From positions 3,038,001 through 3,102,000 of the forward strand of contig NZ_CP110629.1 in assembly GCF_026153455.1 (NCBI RefSeq): a stretch of 64,000 bases of DNA, in the 5' to 3' direction. A program made the translations under genes and the position numbers. Each line of letters opens with the position of its first letter. Position 1 is the stretch's first letter. Below are positions 24,414 to 32,863 of this stretch, piece by piece. Source of the stretch: Marinimicrobium sp. C6131. GTDB taxonomy: Bacteria > Pseudomonadota > Gammaproteobacteria > Pseudomonadales > Cellvibrionaceae. The notes under the pieces were generated by a model that was given only the letters and a program-made list of their open reading frames with translations, did no database searches and was not told the DNA's origin.

Positions 24414-25936
24414 ACCACCGCTTGTTCAGCGACAGCGGGCGCCAGCAGCTCGTTGTGAGGACGGAAGTTCAAGGCGCAGCGGCGAATGAAGTCCGCCAAC
24501 TGATCCTGCTCCTGCGATGCCTCAGCCGTTGGGCTGCCGGTGGAAGAGCGCAGCGGGGGAAACACCCCATAGCCAGCCAGAAGGCAGGCCCAGGACTTGG
24601 GCTGGTAGCTGCCACCGAGGTGATTGGCCTGCATTTCCTGCGCGAAGTTCTCACTGTGTTGCCACAGATACAGAATCCGACTCAGATGCTCCGATAGTTT
24701 GGTGTTCGCCGCATTGTCCCGCCAGTAGGCGGTATCCCGGCGCTGATTGACTTTGTAATGACAGACGATGTAATCCCGAATGCCTTCAAATTTGGTATTG
24801 ATCTCGCGATTGAAATCATCCGCACCCTGGTTGGTGAAACCGCCCCGCTCAAAGTGCAACATGAATCGCCGGACAGTCTCGAAGGATAGCGCAATGGCGG
24901 TTGCTTCGAGCGGCTCGATAAAACCCTGAGATAACCCGACCGCCAGACAGTTTTTGGTCCAGTGAGAGGCCACCCGGCCGACTTTCATGTTCAGATGCCT
25001 CGCCGGAGTATCGCTCTCGAGCAGCCCCAGGTTCTGTCGCAACTCGGTTTCTGCCCGATCCGCGTCGATATGACTGGAGCTGTACACATAGCCGTTTCCA
25101 TACCGATTGGTTAACGGAATTTTCCATGCCCAGCCATTAGACAATGCCGTCGATCGGGTTTCCGGCGGGATGGTGGTTGAGATCTCACTGGGCAGCACCA
25201 CCGCCGCATCATTGAACAGGTTATCTTCAAAACCCAAAAACCGCGTTTTCAGGGCACCCTGCATCAACAGCGATCGGAAGCCGGAACAGTCGACAAAGAA
25301 ATCCGCCTCCAGGGTGTCATTGCCCGCAAGCCTGACGGAAGAAATTGCCCCATCGGTGCTCAGCAACACTTCCGTCACCGTACCGATAATGCGCTTTACC
25401 CCTCGCGCAACCGCTTTTTCTGACAGAAATTCCCCCAAAAGCTTTGAATCAAAGTGATAGCCATAGGCGGCGCCGAATGGAAAACATTCGTCGGCCAGGG
25501 GGCCCAGGTTATTCTGGGCAAGGTAGGTTTCCAGAAAATAGGAATCCGGATGCGCATGGGCATAGTCACCGCGCAGACGGGCCTGAACGTTACGCAAAAA
25601 CAGGGGCACGGTCAGCAGGTCATCGGTCTGCGCGGGAAACGGATGAAAGTAGAATTCAAACCCCGGAATCGAGGACCAGCCGTGAAACGAGATACCGTTT
25701 TTATAGGTCGCGTTGCACTTGGGCATCCACTCGGATTCTTCGATACCGACGGCGTCGAAAAATACTTTCAGGTGCGGCGTGGACCCTTCCCCAACACCGA
25801 CAATGCCAATATCGCGGGACTCGAGTACGCACACCTCAATATCCGGCCAGCGTGAGATCAGCAGGCAGGCGGTCATCCAGCCCGCCGTGCCGCCACCGAC
25901 GATCAGAATTTTTTCGGGCTTTCCTGTTGTGGTCAT
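24410..25936 (-). CDS. Flavin-dependent tryptophan-halogenase-family protein 1
   Basis: 508 residues from the ATG at 25936; the earlier ATG at 25945 directly abuts the GGTGGA ribosome site and is less likely. The FAD motif is IVGGGTAGWM. Halogenase motifs are intact: the catalytic lysine K79 in ATYKNGISF, WAWKIPL (the WxWxIP signature that blocks monooxygenase activity) and FIEPLEATAI with the second catalytic Glu. It resembles PrnA-type enzymes, but homologues beside TonB receptors in polysaccharide degraders have no settled substrate. It lies downstream of the cupin gene (44-bp gap). Confidence 0.88.
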   Translation of the reverse strand: MTTTGKPEKILIVGGGTAGWMTACLLISRWPDIEVCVLESRDIGIVGVGEGSTPHLKVFFDAVGIEESEWMPKCNATYKNGISFHGWSSIPGFEFYFHPFPAQTDDLLTVPLFLRNVQARLRGDYAHAHPDSYFLETYLAQNNLGPLADECFPFGAAYGYHFDSKLLGEFLSEKAVARGVKRIIGTVTEVLLSTDGAISSVRLAGNDTLEADFFVDCSGFRSLLMQGALKTRFLGFEDNLFNDAAVVLPSEISTTIPPETRSTALSNGWAWKIPLTNRYGNGYVYSSSHIDADRAETELRQNLGLLESDTPARHLNMKVGRVASHWTKNCLAVGLSQGFIEPLEATAIALSFETVRRFMLHFERGGFTNQGADDFNREINTKFEGIRDYIVCHYKVNQRRDTAYWRDNAANTKLSEHLSRILYLWQHSENFAQEMQANHLGGSYQPKSWACLLAGYGVFPPLRSSTGSPTAEASQEQDQLADFIRRCALNFRPHNELLAPAVAEQAVV

Positions 25937-25980
25937 TCTGGTCATTCCACCAATAGTTCTCTGATCCGATTCCGTACGCC

Positions 25981-26997
25981 TTACCGCTTCAACTTTTCGA
26001 CAAAGTGATCCTTGATCGCTCGGGCATAATCGGGGGAAATCGGCCCCAACACATGCTGCTGATGCTCGGGAATATAGGACGCCGGATCAACGCCCTGCTT
26101 GAACAGATAGTGATCAAACAGATGACGCCAAGCGTTGCGCTGGGTCTGGGACAGGTCGCGCATGGCCAGCAGCGCAATATTCAGGCTGTCGATCGGGCTG
26201 GGAGGTGTGGCACCTTTCGCTGACGATCCGTTCCACCAATAATTCATCAGGGCATTCACCTTTTCCAGTGACTCCACATGGTGCCACCAGAGCATGGGAA
26301 TAAAGATCGCATCGCCCGGCCCCAATTCCGCCGAATAGGCGTTGGCCAGGGCGGTTTCAAAGCGGGGGTAGCGCTCAAAATCCGGGTGGTTCAGGTCCAC
26401 CAGGGAAGTAGGCGCTCCGGCTGGGGTGAAGTTGAGCGGGCCGGGGTAGAGGTTGCCGGTCTGCGCCGGAGGAAAGAGCACAAAGCGTCGGCGGCCGGCG
26501 ACCACGCAGGCCATATTGTCCGCACCGTCGTAGTGGGCGCTGACAATACCCTCGTTACCGACCCAGAGCCTTGGTGTCACATCCGGGAAAAACGGCGTTG
26601 GATTATCCTCCACCAGACCGGGTAACAGATTTTCCGGCGCGCCATTCTGCAAAGAGATGGCGGGATAGACCGACCGGTCCATCAGTTCCAGTAACCGTCC
26701 CAGAAACAGGTCCACGCGCTCGTCACCGGCCAGATAGTTCACGCCGGTCATATCGCCGTTGTAGTAAAAGCGTTTGTTGGCCTCGGGTGGGGCCAGGAGA
26801 ATTCTGGCTTTTTGCCCCTGGTAGAACTGCAGCAGATAACGCACCCAGTCTTCGGGGGACTGCTGGGCGGCCGTCACCAGCGGCCAGTGCCGAGCGAAAC
26901 CCCGGATCACCACCGGCTTCTGTTCGGGCGCGATCTGATCAAAGAACTGGCCGACAGAGAGATCATTAAACTCCGGAATCTGCCGATAGTCCGCCAT
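25981..26997 (-). CDS. Cupin_8 (JmjC-like) protein, putative Fe(II)/2-oxoglutarate oxygenase
   Basis: 338 residues from the ATG at 26997, one base after the TGA of halogenase 2, with GGAGG about 9 bp upstream. N-terminal PVVIRGFARHWPLV is typical of cupin_8. The metal-binding HxD is in VSAHYDGADN and the distal His in MLWWHHVESL, so an Fe(II)-dependent hydroxylase is plausible. Homologues are repeatedly found next to halogenase-family genes and TonB receptors; the target is unknown. It is sandwiched between two halogenase genes in one leftward transcript. Confidence 0.82.
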   Translation of the reverse strand: MADYRQIPEFNDLSVGQFFDQIAPEQKPVVIRGFARHWPLVTAAQQSPEDWVRYLLQFYQGQKARILLAPPEANKRFYYNGDMTGVNYLAGDERVDLFLGRLLELMDRSVYPAISLQNGAPENLLPGLVEDNPTPFFPDVTPRLWVGNEGIVSAHYDGADNMACVVAGRRRFVLFPPAQTGNLYPGPLNFTPAGAPTSLVDLNHPDFERYPRFETALANAYSAELGPGDAIFIPMLWWHHVESLEKVNALMNYWWNGSSAKGATPPSPIDSLNIALLAMRDLSQTQRNAWRHLFDHYLFKQGVDPASYIPEHQQHVLGPISPDYARAIKDHFVEKLKR

Positions 26998-26998
26998 C

Positions 26999-28531
26999 TC
27001 AGGAAACCTCCCCCGAGGTCCGGACCCGGCTCTCAACGCCGCAGTGCTGCCGAATATAATCGCCATGACTGGGCATCTTCATTACGGTAGTGCGGATATG
27101 GTCCGCCTGTTGCCGCAACTGCGCCGCCAGACGCTGACTGTCAAAGGCGTCCATCAACGGGTGGTATTTTCTGGGCCGGATGTTCATGCCTTCAAAGATG
27201 GAACACCAACTGTCCCGGCTGAAGAAATCTCCGCTGTTCGATTCCAGTTCGCCGCGCTCTCGAAACCGACGGATTTTTTCCCGCAGAGAGTCCGGCACCG
27301 GAAGATTCTGGCAATTCTGCCAGAAAGGGGTATCCCGTCGCCCCGCGGTACAGTAATGCAGAATAATGAAATCGCGGACTTCGCGATAGTCGGTATTGAT
27401 CTTACGGTTGAACGCCTGTTCGATACCAGGATCGAAATCCCGATCCGGAAAATGACGGATAAAATGGATCAGGGTTTTGTACACCAGGTGAATGGCTGTG
27501 GACTCCAGAGGCTCCAGAAAACCGGAGGCCAGCCCCAGCGCCAGGCAGTTGTGGTGCCAGATTTTCTCGCGCCGCCCGGTCACAAAGGGAATCACTCTCG
27601 GCTCGTTCAGCACTTCGCCTTTCACCGTCGTCAGCAACGTCTGTATTGCCTGATCATCGCAGCAGTGCCGACTGGAGAATACATAGCCATTCCCGGTGCG
27701 ATGCTGCAAGGGAATCCGCCAGCTCCAGCCCGCGGCCCGCGCGGTCGCCTGGGTATAGGGCACCGGGCCTTCGGTGTTCCGGGTTTGCACCACCACCGCC
27801 CGGTCACAGGGCAAGTAATCCGACCAGTCCCGATAACCCACATTCAATGCCCGGTCGATCAACCGGCCCCGAAATCCAGTGCAGTCGATGTAAAAATCGC
27901 TGGTTACTCTGGTACCGTCATCCAGACTCACGGAGCGAATGAACTGCCTGTCATCAACGGCAACGTCGTTAACGGTGGCTTCAATTCTGGCCACACCTCG
28001 CGCAAGGCACAGGTCACGCAGATAGCGGGCAACCAGAACCGCGTCCAGATGCAGGGCGTAGCTGTAATTTCGAAGCGCCCAATCGTTCGATCTCGGCGGG
28101 CGCAGCATGAAGCGCGAGTGTTCCGCCATGATGGCGCCGGGTGACTGGTCCAGCCAACGGGTTGCCTGACCCTCACTAAGCGTTTTCAGCCAGGCCTGAT
28201 AAAACTCAAAACCATTGATATCCTGCCCGACACGGCCAAAGGGGTGAAAGTAGTGCTCGCCAACTTCCCGCCAGTCATCAAAACGGATCCCCAGTTTGAA
28301 GCTGGCCGATGTGGCTCTGATAAAGGCGTTCAGGTCGATCCGGCAGGCCCGGAGAAAATCCAGGATGGAGGGCACGGTGGATTCGCCGACGCCCACGCTA
28401 GCAATATCCGGCGATTCGATCACGGTGATCTTGATACCGCTGCCCTGAAGCGCCGACGATAGCACACTGGCGGCCATCCAGCCGGCCGTGCCACCGCCCA
28501 CGATACACAGTGAATTCAGGCTGTTCTGCAT
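26999..28531 (-). CDS. Flavin-dependent tryptophan-halogenase-family protein 2
   Basis: 510 residues from the ATG at 28531. An upstream GTG at 28555 falls inside a terminator hairpin and is rejected as the start. The FAD motif is IVGGGTAGWM; the catalytic lysine is K79 in ASFKLGIRF; WSWRIPLQ and FLEPLESTAIH complete the halogenase signature. It is closer to halogenase 3 than to halogenase 1 (shared YTQATARA/YTLSSAHD region and PCDRAVVVQT-type blocks). It lies behind the TonB receptor terminator, so expression may depend on readthrough. Confidence 0.88.
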   Translation of the reverse strand: MQNSLNSLCIVGGGTAGWMAASVLSSALQGSGIKITVIESPDIASVGVGESTVPSILDFLRACRIDLNAFIRATSASFKLGIRFDDWREVGEHYFHPFGRVGQDINGFEFYQAWLKTLSEGQATRWLDQSPGAIMAEHSRFMLRPPRSNDWALRNYSYALHLDAVLVARYLRDLCLARGVARIEATVNDVAVDDRQFIRSVSLDDGTRVTSDFYIDCTGFRGRLIDRALNVGYRDWSDYLPCDRAVVVQTRNTEGPVPYTQATARAAGWSWRIPLQHRTGNGYVFSSRHCCDDQAIQTLLTTVKGEVLNEPRVIPFVTGRREKIWHHNCLALGLASGFLEPLESTAIHLVYKTLIHFIRHFPDRDFDPGIEQAFNRKINTDYREVRDFIILHYCTAGRRDTPFWQNCQNLPVPDSLREKIRRFRERGELESNSGDFFSRDSWCSIFEGMNIRPRKYHPLMDAFDSQRLAAQLRQQADHIRTTVMKMPSHGDYIRQHCGVESRVRTSGEVS

Positions 28532-28538
28532 AAGCACG

Positions 28539-28571
28539 AAAAAGGCGCTCCGCACAGCGGCGACGCGCCTT
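28539..28571 (-). terminator. Rho-independent terminator after TonB receptor 1
   Basis: On the minus strand, AAGGCGC and GCGCCTT pair around a 16-nt loop and are followed by T's (A-run at 28539-28543 on the plus strand). It lies between the receptor stop and the start of halogenase 2 and could set a lower expression level for the downstream enzymes. Confidence 0.65.
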
Positions 28572-28597
28572 CCCTATTACCTCCAGTCAGTCACCGG

Positions 28598-31500
28598 TCA
28601 GAATACCGCGCGTACGCTCAGTGCGTATCGGCGGTCGGTGGTGAAGCTCAACGCGTCAGTTCGGTCACCGGCCTGGTTCAGCTGATACTGGGTTTTGGTC
28701 TCTTCATCCAGCAGGTTGCTGGCTTCCAGACCGACACTCCAGATATCGCTGATGTCATAGTACAGGCTGGCATCCATCATGCCTTGCGCTTTGGCGTACG
28801 TCGGTACGAACTCCTCGGATTCCCGCATCGTCAACAGATACTCCGAGCGCCAGGTGTAGGCCAGGCGGAACCGGATATCCTCGTACTCATACATACCGAC
28901 GATATTGGCATTCTGATCCGAGTAGCCCACCAGCGGCAGACCGGTGAACCGACGGAAGGAGTTGCGGTTGTCGGTAATCGGTGTGCCATCACCACTATAG
29001 CGTATTCCCTCGGATGGATTGCTGTTGGGGTCTTCCAGGCCATCCTGATCGATATAGGTGAAGTTCAACTGCATACCCAGGCCGCTCCAGGCTCCCGGTA
29101 ACATATCGTAGAACTGGGAGTATGAAAATTCGACCCCGCGGATCGTGCCGGATCCGGTGTTGGCCGGACCGTCGGCGGACACCGGATAGGTATAACCCGC
29201 GTGCTCAACCTCGGTGTCAAACTGGCGGTTGCGGATGATGTTATCCAGGTCCTTGTGGAACAGACCAACCGTCAGAGAACCCACCGGGGCAAAGTACCAC
29301 TCGGCACTCAAGTCCAGGTTAATGGACTCTTCCGGTTCCAGGTAGGGATTGCGCGCATTGGCGCTGATCTCGATATCCGTCAGATCGACTACCGGGTTGG
29401 TCTCTTCGTCTTTCCCCTCGCTCGGATCCTGCAGTACCTCGGTGTAATCCAGACTCACCACCATGCTGTTGCGGGCGTCGGTCAGGGTTGGGTAATACAG
29501 TCCCTTGGAGGCGCCAAAGCGCAATACCACATCTTCGGTGAGGCCGAAGCTCAGGTTCAGGCTGGGCAGAACGGTGTCGTAGTCGGTGCCCTGAACGGTA
29601 CTGAGCATGGAGTCTCCGGAGGCGAGTGCGAAGATTTCCGGATAGTCGTCTCTCATCACCTGATACAGTGATTCATCTTCGCTGGTACCGCGCCGAGCGG
29701 TGGGCGGCAGAGTCACATTGCCCGTAGACGCCAGTTGATAGTTCACATAACGCAGACCGACATTACCGGTCAGAGGAACCGCCCAATCGTCAAACTCGAA
29801 GTTCCCGCGAACATAGAATTCACTGCGCTCTTCGTTGGTCGAGCTGATATGACGCGGCGCGAAGTGGCTGTACAGACGATCGTCCAGGTCTTCATAGGGT
29901 AGGGCACACTCGCCGCTGCCGTCCATGGCGTTACCCAGTGCACTCCAGGAGCCACAACCGTCGCGCAGGGTCTGAATATAATTTTCGGACAGATCCATTC
30001 GGGGAAACAGGAAGCTGTTGTTCGGCCCCTGCACTACTTTTCCGTCGTACTGATCGGCAAAGCTGACCCGCTCAAACAGCTCCGGCGCCACTTGCGGCGA
30101 AGCGTTGTAGGAGCCTTCAGCGGACCAGGGCGTACCCAGCGCCTGCCAACCCTCATACTCGGTATCGGCAATGGCCAGGTCTTTTTCCGAGTAGTAGGCA
30201 CCCGCTTGGATGGAGGTGAAAGCGCCGTCGAAATCGTACTGGAAATCCACCTGGAAGCTGTCCGATTCGGCGCTGGCATCCACTTCCTGCTGCATGCCAT
30301 TGCTCAGCCGCAGTATCGGGTTGGTGTAGGTGCCGTCCACCGGCCCATCAACTTCGGGCGGGTTGGAGGTGTTCGAGTTCAGATACTCAAAGGTCGGCGT
30401 ATCGCCTCGCAAGTCCATAAAAAAGGGCGCGTGCTCAAAGGTCTGGTTGCCGTTGATGCGCGAGGTCAGGTTGTAGTTGTGGACCACCTGCGTCGACTCC
30501 ACCCGCTGATAGTCCAGCGACAGGGTCATGCGATCAGAGGGGTTCAACTGCACATTGAGCGAGGTGTCTTCCACCGTATTTTCGTTGTAGTTGTAGCGCG
30601 AGCGGAATTGCAACGGCATTTCCGGATGGTTGGCACGGCCTACGCCCGAGGTCAGAAAGCCATCCCCATCGTAATCGGTCTGGTTATTGACGGTCAGCGG
30701 CCGGCCCTCATCGCGCTCATCAAACCACTGAATGGTATTGGGCACATACGGCAGGAAGCCGCGGTCCCCCGACGCAATCACTCGCTCGCGCCACTCCAGA
30801 GAGGCTTTGGAGTTGATGTGTTCCAGTGTAGCCACGATGGTTTCATCGGTATTGGCCCACTGCAATGAGGTGGTAAAGCCCGTGCGCTCACGGTCATTTT
30901 CCGCGGTGCTGATGTGGTAGTTGGCCGGCGCATACCAGGTGACCCCGTCGGGCTGACCTTCCAGCGCCTCGCCCTCGTAGGGCGGCACAAAGGCGGCGGC
31001 ATCTTCGGCATCGTATTGGACGGTGTCTTCAAAACCCAGGGCATCACAGGCACGCCAATCAGAGGCGCCCGGAATACAGGGGTTGGAATACTGGCCTTCA
31101 ATCACCCCGGGAGTAGCGGTGCCCCACTCGTCATAGGAGAAGGTGTCCAACACACCACGGCTGTGGTAATTCCCCAGGCCAACGCCATCGCCGCGGGTTT
31201 GGTATTCAGACTGGGAGCCCGCGATCAGAAAGCCGAACCGACCCGCACTGGTTTCCCAGTTGTCGGAGAACAGGGCCGAGAAGGACGGCGTCACCTCCTC
31301 CCGGTAGTCCCCATAGTGGCCCTTCGCATTCAGGGAGACGAGCCGTCCTTCAGAATCAAAGGGTTTGCGGGTGATCAGATTGACCGTCCCGGCAATGCCG
31401 CCGGAAATCAAATCGGCGGTCTGGTTCTTGACCACTTCCACGGATCCCAGCAGCTCCGCCGGGAAATCCTCATAACTCAAGCCACCCCAAGGGTTCGCGC

Positions 31501-31876
31501 TGAAGGCGTCACGGCCGTTGATTTCACTGCGCACCCGATCCAGGCCCCGCACCAGCACGCCCGTGCCTTCGTCGGCGTAGTGCTTGGGATCATCGGAGGA
31601 GGCAAAACGCTCAATGGTAACCCCCGGCACCCGCTGCAGCGCTTCGGTCACGCTACGATCCGGGAGCGCGCCAATGTCCGACGCGGTAATGACGTCCTTG
31701 AAGGTATCCGCATTGCGCTTGATGTCCTGGGAGGTTTCGATACTGGAGCGCATTCCGCGCACCACGATTTCCTCCAGTAGCGCCTCGTCCCCCTGCGCCA
31801 CGGCGGGTTGGGTAGTCGCCACGGCGGCACTGCAGACCACCAGGCTGAGCAGCTTTTTATTGAACACGGTTGGCAT
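28598..31876 (-). CDS. TonB-dependent receptor 1 (Xanthomonas/Caulobacter type)
   Basis: 1092 residues. The start at 31876 (MPTVFNKKLLSLVV) is preferred because GGGGA precedes it and a clean signal peptide follows (cleavage near QPAVAQ). A TonB-box-like segment EEIVVRG is followed by the plug domain (about 50-170, ALPDRSVTEALQRVPGVTIE) and a 22-strand barrel ending in the outer-membrane C-terminal Phe (SVRAVF). Receptors of this size import oligosaccharides in marine degraders. The substrate is unknown; the neighbours are halogenase and cupin genes. It heads the leftward block at 24.4-31.9 kb. Confidence 0.93.
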   Translation of the reverse strand: MPTVFNKKLLSLVVCSAAVATTQPAVAQGDEALLEEIVVRGMRSSIETSQDIKRNADTFKDVITASDIGALPDRSVTEALQRVPGVTIERFASSDDPKHYADEGTGVLVRGLDRVRSEINGRDAFSANPWGGLSYEDFPAELLGSVEVVKNQTADLISGGIAGTVNLITRKPFDSEGRLVSLNAKGHYGDYREEVTPSFSALFSDNWETSAGRFGFLIAGSQSEYQTRGDGVGLGNYHSRGVLDTFSYDEWGTATPGVIEGQYSNPCIPGASDWRACDALGFEDTVQYDAEDAAAFVPPYEGEALEGQPDGVTWYAPANYHISTAENDRERTGFTTSLQWANTDETIVATLEHINSKASLEWRERVIASGDRGFLPYVPNTIQWFDERDEGRPLTVNNQTDYDGDGFLTSGVGRANHPEMPLQFRSRYNYNENTVEDTSLNVQLNPSDRMTLSLDYQRVESTQVVHNYNLTSRINGNQTFEHAPFFMDLRGDTPTFEYLNSNTSNPPEVDGPVDGTYTNPILRLSNGMQQEVDASAESDSFQVDFQYDFDGAFTSIQAGAYYSEKDLAIADTEYEGWQALGTPWSAEGSYNASPQVAPELFERVSFADQYDGKVVQGPNNSFLFPRMDLSENYIQTLRDGCGSWSALGNAMDGSGECALPYEDLDDRLYSHFAPRHISSTNEERSEFYVRGNFEFDDWAVPLTGNVGLRYVNYQLASTGNVTLPPTARRGTSEDESLYQVMRDDYPEIFALASGDSMLSTVQGTDYDTVLPSLNLSFGLTEDVVLRFGASKGLYYPTLTDARNSMVVSLDYTEVLQDPSEGKDEETNPVVDLTDIEISANARNPYLEPEESINLDLSAEWYFAPVGSLTVGLFHKDLDNIIRNRQFDTEVEHAGYTYPVSADGPANTGSGTIRGVEFSYSQFYDMLPGAWSGLGMQLNFTYIDQDGLEDPNSNPSEGIRYSGDGTPITDNRNSFRRFTGLPLVGYSDQNANIVGMYEYEDIRFRLAYTWRSEYLLTMRESEEFVPTYAKAQGMMDASLYYDISDIWSVGLEASNLLDEETKTQYQLNQAGDRTDALSFTTDRRYALSVRAVF

Positions 31877-31968
31877 GGTTGTGTATCCCCTATTGGCGTG
31901 TGTCATGCATTTTTTATGTTTGGCGGAGTATCACCTCCTGGATGTCCTTCCCCAGCAACGCCACCTGC

Positions 31969-32014
31969 GCTCCGTCCCGGAGCCGCCGGGCACTGGACCC
32001 ATCCAGTGCCCGGC
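31969..32014 (-). repeat. Tandem hairpins in the leader of TonB receptor 1
   Basis: The first is GCTCCG/CGGAGC with a 3-nt loop. The second is GCCGGGCACTGGA paired with its exact complement around a 4-nt loop. There is no T-run on either side in either direction, so a simple terminator is unlikely; a leader RNA structure or protein-binding site is more plausible. Confidence 0.5.
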
Positions 32015-32204
32015 AGTGTGATGAACATAACAATCGTGAAATAAAATATCAATAACTATTTATTTTTATGAAAACAACTTTCACGGCCCTCGGCGCCAAT
32101 TGCCCGGACAAACAAGCGAAGCCTCTGCTTTTTCCCGTATTTGCTCATAAAAACGTCAATTCGATATTGCCAATTCGTCTAAATCATCGTCGGAAATCCA
32201 GTGG

Positions 32205-32245
32205 TTGACCTGCATCAATGCACGCTCCGGAATATGTGCTACCCT
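32205..32245 (+). promoter_or_regulatory. FNR/Anr-type box and -10 element of the nap operon
   Basis: TTGAC-CTGC-ATCAA (32205-32218) matches the FNR consensus TTGAT-N4-ATCAA at nine of ten positions. A -10 TACCCT (TAnnnT) at 32240-32245 sits at the distance expected for a class II FNR promoter centred near -41.5. This predicts induction under oxygen limitation. Confidence 0.7.
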
Positions 32246-32290
32246 TTTGGTAGTCAACCTTGAATAACGAGATCGAAGCACGGAGTCGCC

Positions 32291-32470
32291 ATGTCAGTCG
32301 ACACGCACCCATCCGAAGTAGACAACTCGCAGGAAAAACGTCGGGAATGGCGAATGTTCGCCTTCATCGTGGTTTTCCTGTTCCCGATACTCACCGTTGC
32401 CCTGGTCGGCGCCTACGGTTTCGCCATCTGGATGTACCAGCTCCTGGCCGGGCCTCCCGGAGCGGGTTGA
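32291..32470 (+). CDS. napE: NapE, small membrane protein of periplasmic nitrate reductase
   Basis: 59 residues from the ATG at 32291 with GGAG about 7 bp upstream. A charged N-terminus (QEKRREWRMFAFI) is followed by one membrane helix (about 23-50) rich in aliphatic residues and ending AIWMYQLLAG, the standard NapE layout. NapE is a non-essential, single-pass inner-membrane protein of unknown biochemical role in nap operons. It is first in napEDABC, 54 bp before napD. Confidence 0.85.
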   Translation: MSVDTHPSEVDNSQEKRREWRMFAFIVVFLFPILTVALVGAYGFAIWMYQLLAGPPGAG

Positions 32471-32524
32471 TTCCCGCAGCGCTCTCAACGCCACCCACTT
32501 TGAACCACCACCAGGAGGCTTCTC

Positions 32525-32863
32525 ATGGCCGTCATGCACCATGAGCCCGACCATCAACAGATACCCGTCACGACGCTGCCGGTGGAGTGGCACGTTGCCA
32601 GTGTGATCGTGCACACCCAGCCCGCGGCACTGGCCGCTACCGAAAAGTGGCTGCGCGAGCTGCCCAAGCACTGGCCGGACGAGACCCTCAAATGCGCCGA
32701 AATACACGCCCAAAGTGATCAGGGAAAGCTGGTATTGGTGCTCGAGAGCACCGACGCACAAGCGATTCTGGATGTGATTGACCAGACCAGCGCGCACCCC
32801 GGCGTTGTCAACGCCGCACTGGTCTACCACGAAGTGATTCCGCCGGAGGAACAACCGCAATGA
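32525..32863 (+). CDS. napD: NapD, chaperone for NapA maturation
   Basis: 112 residues with AGGAGG directly upstream. The ferredoxin-like core has the family pattern HVASVIVHTQPAAL and a second beta-alpha-beta half (KLVLVLESTDAQAILDVIDQ). NapD binds the Tat signal peptide of NapA and controls its export until the molybdenum cofactor is inserted. An N-terminal extension of about 20 residues precedes the core. Its stop overlaps the napA start (ATGA), as is common. Confidence 0.92.
   Translation: MAVMHHEPDHQQIPVTTLPVEWHVASVIVHTQPAALAATEKWLRELPKHWPDETLKCAEIHAQSDQGKLVLVLESTDAQAILDVIDQTSAHPGVVNAALVYHEVIPPEEQPQ

Larger units (their letters stand above)
31877..32290. promoter_or_regulatory. Divergent control region between TonB receptor 1 and napE
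   Basis: About 410 bp with no gene. It holds two tandem hairpins: GCTCCGTCCCGGAGC (31969-31983) and a 13-bp perfect stem with a CCCA loop (31985-32014). On the minus strand a perfect ribosome-binding sequence AGGAGGTGAT (31930-31939) has no start codon at normal spacing. An AT-rich segment (about 32036-32180) and the FNR-like nap promoter also lie here. Confidence 0.6.

Noticed and set aside
31877..31906. Upstream ATG at 31906 as the start of TonB receptor 1
   Set aside because: It would put ten extra polar residues before a good signal peptide and lacks a well-spaced ribosome site; the ATG at 31876 is preferred.
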